Shown piece by piece: positions 44,855-53,103 of a stretch of 64,000 bases of DNA. The number at the start of each line of letters is the position of its first letter. Position 1 is the first letter of the stretch. The stretch is from JAJDIA01 sp031555145 (GTDB lineage: Bacteria; Bacteroidota; Bacteroidia; Bacteroidales; Tannerellaceae): contig JAVBUR010000067.1 in NCBI GenBank assembly GCA_031555145.1, positions 1 to 64,000 of the forward strand. Direction: 5' to 3'. Under the pieces are notes generated by a model. That model saw nothing but the letters and a program-made list of their open reading frames with translations. It made no database searches and had not been told where the DNA came from. A program made the position numbers and the translations under genes.

Positions 44855-45901
44855 CTACTCATGCGTCACCACATATGCCCGAAGTGCGTACAGCATCTTA
44901 TCGTTTTCTTCCGGCGTACCAATGGTGATGCGCAGGCATCCTTCGCACAAGGCGATGCTGGTACGGTTGCGCACCACCACTCCCTGCTCCGTCAGGTATC
45001 GGTACATCGCACTGGCCTTTCCCACTTCGACAAGCAGAAAATTGGCATCCGAGGGATATACCTTGAAATAGAACGGCTGTCCACGCAGAATTGTTTCAAG
45101 GCGGTCGCGTTCTGTTAGTATTTGTTGGAGTTGCTGCTGCATAGCAGTAGTGTTGCTGAGTATGTGAAGGGCCTGCTCCTGTGTGAGTTGGTTCACGTTA
45201 TAGGGATACTTCACCTTGTTCAGGATCGTAATAATCTCCGGTGAGGCAAAGGCCATTCCCAGACGGATACCAGCAGCCCCCCAGGCTTTCGACAAGGTTT
45301 GCAACACAATGAGGTTCGGGAAGCTAACCAACTGGCGAAGGAATGAGTCGCTATCGGCAAAATCAATATACGCTTCGTCGATCACCACGATACCGGGGAA
45401 GTATTTCAATACACGGTAGAGGTCTTCCTTCTTCAACAGATTGCCTGACGGGTTGTTGGGGGAACAGAGGAATATGACTTTGGTGTGTGCATCGACAGCA
45501 TTAAGCAGAACTTCCGCATCCAATTGAAAGTCTTTATTCAACAATACTTTAACACAGGTCACATTGTTGGTGTTTGCGGCTACCTCATACATACCATACG
45601 AGGGAGAGATCGTCACCATATTATCTATGCCCGGTTCGCAGAAGATACGCAGGATCAGATCGATCGGTTCGTCGCTGCCATTTCCTACGAATATATGTTC
45701 GGGGGCAATGTCTTTGAGCACAGAGATCCGATCCTTCAACGCACGCTGCATCGGGTCGGGATAGCGGTTGTAGGGTGTATTCCACGGATTTTCATTGGCA
45801 TCGAGGAATACGGAGGCGTCACCGTGGAATTCGTCACGGGCGGAGGAATAGGGTTGCAGTTCCCATATATTCTTGCGAACAAGTTCTTTTAATGGTTTCA
45901 T
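44855..45901 (-). CDS. hisC: Histidinol-phosphate aminotransferase
   Basis: PLP-dependent class I/II aminotransferase of 348 residues, the usual size. It shows DANENPWNTPYNRYPDP near the start, the PLP Lys in LQTLSKAWGAAGIRLGMAFA (about 209) and CSPNNPSGN plus VVIDEAYIDFA before it, and R-containing LRITIGTPEEN near the end. Its ATG overlaps the hisD stop (ATGA), so translation is coupled. Confidence 0.97.
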   Translation of the reverse strand: MKPLKELVRKNIWELQPYSSARDEFHGDASVFLDANENPWNTPYNRYPDPMQRALKDRISVLKDIAPEHIFVGNGSDEPIDLILRIFCEPGIDNMVTISPSYGMYEVAANTNNVTCVKVLLNKDFQLDAEVLLNAVDAHTKVIFLCSPNNPSGNLLKKEDLYRVLKYFPGIVVIDEAYIDFADSDSFLRQLVSFPNLIVLQTLSKAWGAAGIRLGMAFASPEIITILNKVKYPYNVNQLTQEQALHILSNTTAMQQQLQQILTERDRLETILRGQPFYFKVYPSDANFLLVEVGKASAMYRYLTEQGVVVRNRTSIALCEGCLRITIGTPEENDKMLYALRAYVVTHE

Positions 45902-47181
45902 TTGTCTTTTAATCTGATGGTTACAGCATTCTTGTGGGCGTCCAGTTGTTCGTTGGCAGCCATCACTTCAATGGTTTGTTGGAGGCCTTGTATGCCTTCG
46001 CGGGTGATCTCCTGGAAGGTGATCTTCTTGGTGAAACTATCGAGGTTCACACCGCTATAGGCCCGGGCATAGCCGTTGGTGGGCAGGGTGTGGTTGGTAC
46101 CGGAAGCATAATCGCCCGCACTTTCGGGCGTATATGGTCCCAGGAAGACACTGCCGGCGTTTTCTACCTGGGTGGCAAGGGCAGCATAATCATCCGTTTG
46201 GATGATCAGGTGTTCGGGGGCATACAAGTTGGTAAATGCCATTACTTCTTTTTTATCTTTTAGCAAGATAATCAAGCTGTTATTGAGTGACTTTTGAACT
46301 AATTCTTTGCGGGGAAGTTGTTCCTGTTGGTCATTGATGGCAGCCATGACGGGCTCGATCAATGCTTCCGAATCCGTGATTAATACCGATTGGCTATCTG
46401 CGCCATGCTCTGCCTGCGATAGAAAATCAGCAGCAATAAATGCAGGGTCGGCATTCGCATCGGCTATAATCGCTACTTCGGAGGGACCGGCAGGCATATC
46501 AATGGCCACATCCTTGAGCGAGACCAATTGCTTGGCAGCGGTCACATATTGGTTACCCGGGCCAAATATTTTATATACCTTAGGTACGGATTCAGTGCCA
46601 TAAGTCATTGAAGCAATGGCCTGTATCCCACCTATCTTGCAGATTTTATCCACGCCGGAGACGGATGCAGCGAACAGAATAGCGGGATGGATCTTCCCTT
46701 CCTTATCCGGCGGCGTACAGAGGACTATCTCCTTGCATCCGGCAATACGCGCCGGTACGGCCAACATCAATACGGTAGAGAACAGCGGCGCCGTGCCTCC
46801 GGGAATATACAACCCGACCTTGTCGATGGCTACTGCTTTCTGCCAGCAGGATACGCCGGGCATCGTCTTCACATGGATACCGTGAAACTGTTGCGCCGTA
46901 TGAAATGCCTCAATATTGGCTTTCGCCGTACGGATGGCTTGCTTTAAGTCGTCGGATATAAGAGACGCTGCATCAGCTATTTCGGCCTTAGACACTGTGA
47001 GGGAAGAGAGGGTTACTTTATCGAACTTCTCTTCATAACGCTTGACGGCGGCATCACCGTTTATGCGCACATCTTCCAGCACCTCACGTACAGTGTCGAA
47101 CAGCGCCGTGACGTCCAGCGCAGGCCGCTTGATCAATTCGCTCCACTCGCTGCGGGCGGGATATTTATATACTTTCATCAT
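45898..47181 (-). CDS. hisD: Histidinol dehydrogenase
   Basis: NAD-dependent zinc enzyme for the last two steps of histidine synthesis, 427 residues. Marks are VGLYIPGGTAPLFSTVLMLAVPARIAGC, GTESVPKVYKIFGPGNQYVTAAKQ, the substrate/zinc segment PAGPSEVAIIAD and DFLSQAEHGADSQSVLIT, and LYAPEHLIIQT late in the chain. Translation begins at 47181 or the next Met at 47178; either overlaps the end of the GNAT gene by 14-17 bases. Confidence 0.97.
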   Translation of the reverse strand: MMKVYKYPARSEWSELIKRPALDVTALFDTVREVLEDVRINGDAAVKRYEEKFDKVTLSSLTVSKAEIADAASLISDDLKQAIRTAKANIEAFHTAQQFHGIHVKTMPGVSCWQKAVAIDKVGLYIPGGTAPLFSTVLMLAVPARIAGCKEIVLCTPPDKEGKIHPAILFAASVSGVDKICKIGGIQAIASMTYGTESVPKVYKIFGPGNQYVTAAKQLVSLKDVAIDMPAGPSEVAIIADANADPAFIAADFLSQAEHGADSQSVLITDSEALIEPVMAAINDQQEQLPRKELVQKSLNNSLIILLKDKKEVMAFTNLYAPEHLIIQTDDYAALATQVENAGSVFLGPYTPESAGDYASGTNHTLPTNGYARAYSGVNLDSFTKKITFQEITREGIQGLQQTIEVMAANEQLDAHKNAVTIRLKDK

Positions 47182-47695
47182 ATGCTGATTTTAACAGGCT
47201 GTATCTGACAAGGTCTGTATAGGCACCTGAAACCAACAGTTCCCCTTCCCGCTCAATACCTTCTTCAAAGAACCCTAGGCGAGCAGGCACCATCCGGCTT
47301 TTCCGGTTATCGACTGCCACACAGATCAGGAGGCGATTCAGACCAAGTTCCTCAAAGCCATACTCAATCAGGCGCTGGCAACAACGTGTGACCAAGCCTT
47401 TTCCTTCGTTGGTTGGGATGAGCCAATAACCGATTTCGGCTTTATGGTTGGCCTGATCAATAGCTTTTAGTCCGATCAATCCGGCAAACGTTCCATTGTA
47501 ACGTATCACAAAAACCTGATCCTGTGACTGTTCAGTGCCTTGAACAAAAGCAACACTATCGTCTACTGATGCAGTGAAATCCACGAAAGGAAGCCACGTA
47601 CGCAACGATTCACGGTTCTCATCAATGGCCCGGAATATATCCGGAGCATCGGAAAGCGTAATACGCGTCAGTTGAATTTCGTCAGATACATACAT
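47165..47695 (-). CDS. GNAT acetyltransferase (RimJ/RimL type) inside the his operon
   Basis: A 176-residue N-acetyltransferase with the RimJ/RimL pattern: LTRITLSDAPDIFRAIDENRESLRTWLPFV at the start, then GLIGLKAIDQANHKAEIGYWLIPTNEGKGLVTRCCQRLIEYGFEELGLNRL, and the acetyl-CoA region NRKSRMVPARLGFFEEG. It lies between hisG and hisD, 17 bases from hisG and overlapping hisD, so it belongs to the same transcript. Its target is unknown; ribosomal protein S5/L12-type modification is the family precedent, and an amino-acid or antimetabolite target is equally possible. Confidence 0.9.
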   Translation of the reverse strand: MYVSDEIQLTRITLSDAPDIFRAIDENRESLRTWLPFVDFTASVDDSVAFVQGTEQSQDQVFVIRYNGTFAGLIGLKAIDQANHKAEIGYWLIPTNEGKGLVTRCCQRLIEYGFEELGLNRLLICVAVDNRKSRMVPARLGFFEEGIEREGELLVSGAYTDLVRYSLLKSAYDESI

Positions 47696-47711
47696 AACTA
47701 CTATACGATTA

Positions 47712-48563
47712 CTATACGATCATCTTTTCTATCGGAATAACCAGTATTCCCTCCGCTCCCAACGATTTCAGCTTGCCGATGATCTCCCAGAAATGACTTT
47801 CTGCGATCACCGATTGCACCGAAACCCATTTGTCGTCGGCCAGTGGCGTTACCGTCGGGCTCTTCATCCCCGGCAGAATCTCAATGATTTCCGCCAGTTT
47901 TTCCTTGGGAGCATTCAAAAGTACATATTTTTTCCCTTCCGCCGCCTGAATAGCGTCAAAACGGAAGAGTAATTCGTCTAATATGGCTTGTTTTTCTTCC
48001 GTCAGCTTGTGGTTGGCGATCAACAGGGCCTCACAGGGAAGCACCAACTCTACTTCTTTCAGTTGATTGCTGACCAGCGTACTGCCTGAACTGACGATAT
48101 CGAAGATGGCATCGGCCAGTCCGATAGTCGGTGCAATCTCTACCGATCCGGTGATCACGTGCATATCGGCTTTCACACCGTTGCGCGCCAGGTAATCCGA
48201 CAGGATGCCGGGATAGGATGTGGCAATCGTTTTTCCTTCAAACCATTCCACACCGTTATACTCGGCCGCTTTAGGAATCGCCAGCGAAAGGCGGCATTTG
48301 CTAAAGCCCAGCCGTTTGATCAGACGGGCTTTCTGTCCTTTCTCCACATACTCGTTCTCCCCCACTATACCGACATCGGCCACACCGTTGGACACCGATT
48401 CGGGTATATCATCATCGCGCAGAAACAGGAGTTCCACCGGAAACCCTTTGGCGGAGAGCAACAGGATGCGCTTTCCCCGGTTTAGTTTGATTCCTGCTTC
48501 TTCGAGCAACAGCATGGTTTCGTCGTATAAACGACCTTTCGATTGTACCGCGATTCGTAACAT
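47712..48563 (-). CDS. hisG: ATP phosphoribosyltransferase, long form
   Basis: First, feedback-controlled step of histidine synthesis. At 283 residues it is the long form: the catalytic domains (LRIAVQSKGRLYDETMLLLEEAGI, then GVADVGIVGENEYVE and ADAIFDIVSSGSTLVSNQLKE) are followed by a C-terminal ACT-like regulatory domain (about 205-283) that binds histidine, so no HisZ is needed. It is the first enzyme gene of the operon and is preceded by a histidine-rich leader peptide and a terminator hairpin. Confidence 0.97.
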   Translation of the reverse strand: MLRIAVQSKGRLYDETMLLLEEAGIKLNRGKRILLLSAKGFPVELLFLRDDDIPESVSNGVADVGIVGENEYVEKGQKARLIKRLGFSKCRLSLAIPKAAEYNGVEWFEGKTIATSYPGILSDYLARNGVKADMHVITGSVEIAPTIGLADAIFDIVSSGSTLVSNQLKEVELVLPCEALLIANHKLTEEKQAILDELLFRFDAIQAAEGKKYVLLNAPKEKLAEIIEILPGMKSPTVTPLADDKWVSVQSVIAESHFWEIIGKLKSLGAEGILVIPIEKMIV

Positions 48564-48662
48564 AACTATTCTTCTTTTTAAGTTTAATTTCTGTTCTGTT
48601 TGTAAGCCTGAGGCTTTTTCGTCTCAAGCCTGACTCTTATCCCATCAAAGTAGAAAAACAAA

Positions 48663-48687
48663 AGGCTTACCGTACAACGGCAAGCCT
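48663..48687 (-). terminator. his attenuator hairpin
   Basis: Minus-strand arms AGGCTTGCCGT (48687-48677) and ACGGTAAGCCT (48673-48663) form an 11-bp stem with one G-U pair and a 3-base loop, followed by TTTGTTTTT. It lies between the leader peptide and hisG, as a transcription attenuator should. Confidence 0.85.
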
Positions 48688-48730
48688 CTCTTATCTTATG
48701 CATATATCCACATATCCCCAGCCCACCGAA

Positions 48731-48778
48731 CTACTGCCCGTTGTTATGATGGTGATGATGTGAAGCGCTCATTGACAT
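48731..48778 (-). CDS. hisL: his operon leader peptide
   Basis: A 15-residue open frame on the minus strand, MSMSASHHHHHNNGQ, with five histidine codons in a row (CAT CAT CAC CAT CAT). It lies between a promoter and the attenuator hairpin, upstream of hisG. In enteric bacteria a comparable His-rich peptide (hisL) makes ribosomes stall when charged tRNA-His is scarce, which prevents the terminator from forming. ACAACGG just past the His codons (48738-48744) could pair with CCGTTGT of the hairpin (48674-48680), but the full set of alternative structures was not worked out. Confidence 0.88.
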   Translation of the reverse strand: MSMSASHHHHHNNGQ

Positions 48779-48799
48779 GTTTTCTCTATTTTGATGCTG

Positions 48800-48829
48800 C
48801 AAAGTTACACTTTTTATTTAAAACACAAG
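48800..48829 (-). promoter_or_regulatory. Promoter of the his operon
   Basis: On the minus strand CTTG (48826-48829) and TAACTTTG (48800-48807) are 18 bases apart and match the Bacteroidetes -33/-7 pattern. The leader peptide ATG is 21 bases downstream of the -7 box. Confidence 0.7.
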
Positions 48830-48922
48830 TTTTCCTGACATATTTTTATTGTTCATTCTATGTCGACCGGAGTATTGCCGCGTGGATAGTAATTTTATTT
48901 CTCGTACCTTGTTTATCCTTAC

Positions 48923-49269
48923 TCAAAATGCCAGAATACCACGACAAGGATAATATTTTATTTTATAGTGACTACTGAAATATGGATCATCCCCAAATGT
49001 TGTAGACACGGCAACTTCTCCGTTGAAGGAAGTTCCCTCTGTTGAAGTCCATAAAACAATATTAAACGTAGCTTTCCCACCGGCCGCGCTGATTTTTGAC
49101 TCAAATGCCGCCCGGCTTCGAGTGCCCATTTCCTGTTCCCAGTCAGTTGGGCCGCCTCACGCATTTGGGTGGCTATGCAGGCAGCCTCTTCGAACGACGT
49201 TTTGTCGATGTCCCAGTAGAACCTGTCTCTCAGTTCGATACAGTATTCGCGGTAAGGCCTGGTGCCCAT
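48923..49269 (-). pseudogene. Remnant of a larger cytosolic protein, frameshifted
   Basis: The minus strand opens with ATG at 49269 and about 50 residues of convincing helical protein sequence (RPYREYCIELRDRFYWDIDK, then FEEAACIATQMREAAQLTGN), after which the frame turns to unlikely sequence near 49130. A neighbouring frame continues with AAFESKISAAGG-type sequence to about 49050. The start resembles the N-terminus of large TPR-type regulators of Bacteroides, but this is from memory of the pattern and is weak. It looks like a truncated, frameshifted relic. Confidence 0.45.
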
Positions 49270-49670
49270 AGTGACGAATGGATTTTCGTTTGCAGCCAGG
49301 AGAGAGCAGAAGTGCAGGAGAATAAAGGTTCGGTACAGGTATGTATTAGTGACAATATATATACTTGTTGAGTAGTAAGATATTCTTTGTATTCTCCTTT
49401 GTGAGCAGTTTATTATCCTATGTAAAACAGGTGTTTTTTATATCTTAATAAAGGAGATTAAAAGTAGGATATAAGTAGGATATAAGTAGGATCTATGAAA
49501 ATAACACATGGTGTTCTACCATTATCCCTGTATTCATACCTTATCCATTGCATAAGCAACCCGTATGTATTCAAAGGGATGAAATTGTTCCTCTCTTCAC
49601 TCCGGCGGGTAGAGACCTGCCACTATTGTGTAATTTTCCCCCGAAAACCGTCTGAAATCAGATTAATCCT
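49270..49670. other. AT-rich intergenic stretch before panB
   Basis: About 400 bases between the decayed gene and panB with no convincing open frame. It holds an 11-bp tandem repeat at 49464-49492 and ends at the panB -7 box. Nothing else was recognised. Confidence 0.6.
49464..49492 (+). repeat. 11-bp tandem repeat
   Basis: GTAGGATATAA occurs at 49464-49474 and 49475-49485, followed by a partial third copy GTAGGAT. Short direct repeats of this kind can change in number by slippage. Confidence 0.8.
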
Positions 49671-49678
49671 TAACTTTG
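49671..49678 (+). promoter_or_regulatory. -7 box for panB
   Basis: TAACTTTG is a perfect TAnnTTTG, 28 bases before the panB ATG. The -33 element is weak. Confidence 0.6.
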
Positions 49679-49705
49679 GCCGCTGTAAACATTAACAAAT
49701 AGTGT

Positions 49706-50530
49706 ATGTCAGTTGCAAAAAGGGATTTAGAAAACAGAAAGGTGACTACGCATCGCCTGATGGAGATGAAACAACGTGGTGAAAAGATTTCCATGCTTAC
49801 GGCTTATGATTATTCGATGGCTAAACTGATCGACGAGGCCGGTATGGACGTGATTCTGGTAGGCGATTCGGCCTCCAATGTCATGGCTGGGAACGTTACG
49901 ACACTTCCTATTACCCTCGACCAGATGATCTATCACGGCAAGTCTGTGATGAAGGCCGTACAAAGGGCGTTAGTGGTTGTTGATCTGCCGTTTGGTACCT
50001 ATCAGGGAGACTCCAAAGAGGCGCTGAAATCAGCCATCCGTGTGATGAAGGAAACACATGCCGACTGTATCAAGTTGGAAGGTGGTGTGGAAATTAAAGA
50101 ATCAATCGAACGTATCCTGACTGCCGGCATTCCCATTATGGGGCATCTCGGGTTGACACCTCAGTCGATCAATAAGTTCGGCACATATACTGTACGCGCC
50201 AAGGAAGAAGCTGAAGCTGCCAAGCTGCTGTCGGATGCCCATATGCTGGAAGAAGTAGGCTGTTTCGGTGTGGTACTGGAAAAGATACCTGCAGCATTGG
50301 CCGAACAGGTAGCCAAGGAAATCTCGATTCCCGTGATCGGTATCGGCGCCGGTGGCGGTGTTGATGGACAGGTACTGGTCATGCACGATATGCTGGGGTT
50401 GACGCAAGGTTTCTCTCCCCGCTTCCTCCGCCGTTATGCCAACCTGGAAGAGGTGATCATGCACGCTGTACAGGCTTATATCGAAGATGTAAAGACACAA
50501 GACTTCCCGAACGAAAAGGAGCAGTATTAA
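49706..50530 (+). CDS. panB: 3-methyl-2-oxobutanoate hydroxymethyltransferase
   Basis: First committed step of pantothenate synthesis, adding a hydroxymethyl group from 5,10-methylene-THF to 2-oxoisovalerate. The 274-residue protein is a TIM barrel with TAYDYSMAKLIDEAGMDVILVGDSASNVM, the metal-binding Asp residues in VDLPFGTYQG, KLEGG, MGHLGLTPQS and the closing PVIGIGAGGGVDGQVLVMHDMLG. Length is standard. Other pan genes are not nearby. Confidence 0.98.
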   Translation: MSVAKRDLENRKVTTHRLMEMKQRGEKISMLTAYDYSMAKLIDEAGMDVILVGDSASNVMAGNVTTLPITLDQMIYHGKSVMKAVQRALVVVDLPFGTYQGDSKEALKSAIRVMKETHADCIKLEGGVEIKESIERILTAGIPIMGHLGLTPQSINKFGTYTVRAKEEAEAAKLLSDAHMLEEVGCFGVVLEKIPAALAEQVAKEISIPVIGIGAGGGVDGQVLVMHDMLGLTQGFSPRFLRRYANLEEVIMHAVQAYIEDVKTQDFPNEKEQY

Positions 50531-50556
50531 GCAAACTTACACAGAGAATTACATAG

Positions 50557-50598
50557 TGAATGCCAAGTATGTGAAACAAATAACAGGCTTGGCATTCA
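50557..50598. terminator. Hairpin between panB and the antiporter gene
   Basis: TGAATGCCAAG (50557-50567) pairs perfectly with CTTGGCATTCA (50588-50598) across a 20-base loop, between two convergent genes. There is no T run, so termination strength is uncertain. Confidence 0.55.
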
Positions 50599-50621
50599 TT
50601 TGAATTCATCCACTCCTGATC

Positions 50622-52892
50622 CTACTTCAACCATTTCCCCATCACCGCTTCAAACGCGTTCAGTTTGTCTTTTTCACCGGCTAATAATAATACATCGCCT
50701 TCCTGCAGGGTGAGCGACGAAGAGATACGGCTTAGTGTCTCTTCGTTTCGTTCGATGGAGATGATCATACACTCGGTGCGGCGCTGGAGATCGAGTTCGC
50801 GGAGACTCAGGCCGGCCATCGGACAGCCGGCTTCGAGTATGAATTGGGCCAGTTCGATATGGTGCTGCGGTTGTTCTGCGGTTTCGAGGGTTTGGCGGTC
50901 GTCTTCGATCATACGCGTCATGCATTCGATATTACCGTCGGCTCCGGCCACGACCAGCTTGTCGTAGGGGAAGATACGCTCGTTGGCATCCGGGATATTG
51001 ATCTTTCGGTTGCCACGGAGGATGGTGACGACATGCAGGCCCATTTGTTCGCGTAGCTTCAGTTCGCTGATGGTCTTGCCGGCACTTGGCGACAAGGGAG
51101 ACACTTCGATTTCTTCGAGGTGGATATCTTTACTCAACAGCGTGTGGGCTACGGCCGGATGGATGGCGGCACGATGCTCGTCGGTGCGTTGGCGGTCGTG
51201 CAGGTTTTCGAAAAACTGGGCTTCCATGCGCTTCGATTGTTGCTTGAATGCGCGTAGAAAGATGACGACAGTGATAAAGGCGATCGATATCAGGATCATC
51301 AACAAGGTTGCCCGCGGGAAGAGCGGCACCAGTACCATCATGACCAACACAACGCAGACGATGATACGCAGCACGATCAACGAGATCAGCATGCCCCGGT
51401 TGAAATGACTGTCGTCCCACAGATTACGGAAGGCCGTCGAGCGGTTCTTTTTCATCATAATCGCCCGCAGGAAAGGTGCCATCAGCAGCAGGGCTACTGT
51501 AGCAGCAAGGATCTTGCCCCAAATACCTGGTATATAGCCGATGATGAACGGGGTGACAAATTGTTCGCACAGGAAGACTATCGCCAGGGTGATTGTGGCA
51601 TAGATAGCGACCAGTTGGAGGATGCTTTTCAACAACTGGTTCCAGTCGTTTTGCCGGTTGACGACCTTGAGATTGGACGAGGCATAGCCGTCGATCAGGA
51701 TGCTCCATCGGGCCGGTAGCCGCTTCTCAATATAGTCGTTGACCGGAACGGACAGGCGGATATAATACGGTGTAATAAATGTCGTAATAATAGAAACGGC
51801 CACAATAATCGGATACAGATTGGGACTAATCACACCCAGGCTGGTTCCCAATGTAGCGATAATAAAGGAAAACTCCCCGATCTGCGCCAGGCTGAAGCCC
51901 GATTGCAAGGCCACTTTCAGTCCTTCGCCCGACGCCAATACGCCAATCGTGGCAAAGATCACCCGTCCAATCAGTACAGTCAGTGTAAAGCCTATAATCA
52001 GCCCATACTTATCGGCAATAATCTGGGGATCTAACATCATCCCAACCGATACGAAGAAGATCGCGCCGAAGAGATTTTTTATCGGTTCAATCAGATGCTC
52101 TATTTGCTTCACACGTACCGTTTCCGCCAGGATGGAACCCATAATAAAAGCACCCAACGCAGCCGAAAAACCTACCTTATAGGCAAACATCACCATTCCT
52201 AGACAAAGCCCGACGGCTATGATGACAAGCGTCTCGTCGTTCAGGAACCGTTTCAGTTTCTTCAACAGCGTTGGTACCAGGTAGATACCGACAATAAACC
52301 ATACCAGCACAAAGAATACCAGGCGGAACATACTGCTTAATAACTCCATTCCTTCAATCGTTTTGCTGACGGCTACGGTCGAGAGGAGTACCATCATCAG
52401 GATCGCCGCCAGGTCTTCCACGATCAACATTCCAAAGACAATATTGGCAAATCGCTGCTTTTGCAACCCCATATCATTGAAAGCCTTGATAATAATCGTG
52501 GTAGACGACATCGACAACATACCACCAAGGAAGATACTGTCCATATGCGACCAGTGGAGCAGTAGTCCGATCACGTATCCAATCAGGATCATCGACACCA
52601 TATTGATCAGTGTCGCCAGCGAAGCGGTGCCTCCGACCTCCATCAACTTCTTAAAGCTGAACTCCAATCCCAAGGCGAACAGCAGGAAGATGACTCCAAT
52701 CTCCGCCCATATCTCGACGTTCCCCATATCGGTCACCGTCGGTATCCAGGGCACAAAGGGGCCGGCAATAAATCCAGCCACGATATATCCCAACACAACT
52801 GGCTGTTTCAGCCATTTAAAGAGAATAGTAGCGATACCGGCCGTGATCAGGATCAGTGCCAGGTCAAGTATGAATGGGTGTAAATGCGCCAT
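50622..52892 (-). CDS. CPA2-family cation:proton antiporter with RCK/TrkA-C domains
   Basis: A 756-residue membrane protein. The first 400 residues form 12 or so helices of the Na+/H+ exchanger fold (PVVLGYIVAGFIAGPFVPW, IGVIFLLFALGLEFSFKKLMEVGG, GFSAALGAFIMGSILAETV, FSLAQIGEFSFIIATLGT), as in KefB/YbaL. Additional helices follow at about 440-570. The cytoplasmic C-terminus has two TrkA-C-like modules (HLEEIEVSPLSPSAGKTISELKLREQMG and CPMAGLSLRELDLQRRTECMIISIERNEE). A complete Rossmann TrkA-N domain is not seen. It would exchange K+ or Na+ for protons; ion choice cannot be read. Confidence 0.9.
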   Translation of the reverse strand: MAHLHPFILDLALILITAGIATILFKWLKQPVVLGYIVAGFIAGPFVPWIPTVTDMGNVEIWAEIGVIFLLFALGLEFSFKKLMEVGGTASLATLINMVSMILIGYVIGLLLHWSHMDSIFLGGMLSMSSTTIIIKAFNDMGLQKQRFANIVFGMLIVEDLAAILMMVLLSTVAVSKTIEGMELLSSMFRLVFFVLVWFIVGIYLVPTLLKKLKRFLNDETLVIIAVGLCLGMVMFAYKVGFSAALGAFIMGSILAETVRVKQIEHLIEPIKNLFGAIFFVSVGMMLDPQIIADKYGLIIGFTLTVLIGRVIFATIGVLASGEGLKVALQSGFSLAQIGEFSFIIATLGTSLGVISPNLYPIIVAVSIITTFITPYYIRLSVPVNDYIEKRLPARWSILIDGYASSNLKVVNRQNDWNQLLKSILQLVAIYATITLAIVFLCEQFVTPFIIGYIPGIWGKILAATVALLLMAPFLRAIMMKKNRSTAFRNLWDDSHFNRGMLISLIVLRIIVCVVLVMMVLVPLFPRATLLMILISIAFITVVIFLRAFKQQSKRMEAQFFENLHDRQRTDEHRAAIHPAVAHTLLSKDIHLEEIEVSPLSPSAGKTISELKLREQMGLHVVTILRGNRKINIPDANERIFPYDKLVVAGADGNIECMTRMIEDDRQTLETAEQPQHHIELAQFILEAGCPMAGLSLRELDLQRRTECMIISIERNEETLSRISSSLTLQEGDVLLLAGEKDKLNAFEAVMGKWLK

Positions 52893-53103
52893 CTTTAGTA
52901 GTTGTTTTCGAGTATAAAATTAGAAAAAATGTTTTTTGTGCCTGCAATGGGTGACAATTAGAACTGATTTATCTGCAAAATTGTCATATTATCTTCTTTT
53001 TCCCTTCACACATTCCCTTTGGCACTTGTTTTGATAATTGATTAACGCAAGCGAGAATCAAACACAGTATACTATATAAACAACATAAAACAACATTTGG
53101 ATT

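Noticed and set aside
48760..48978. 72-codon plus-strand frame at the his promoter
   Set aside because: It starts with GTG, covers the leader peptide and promoter in reverse and has no family; the His leader explains the region better.
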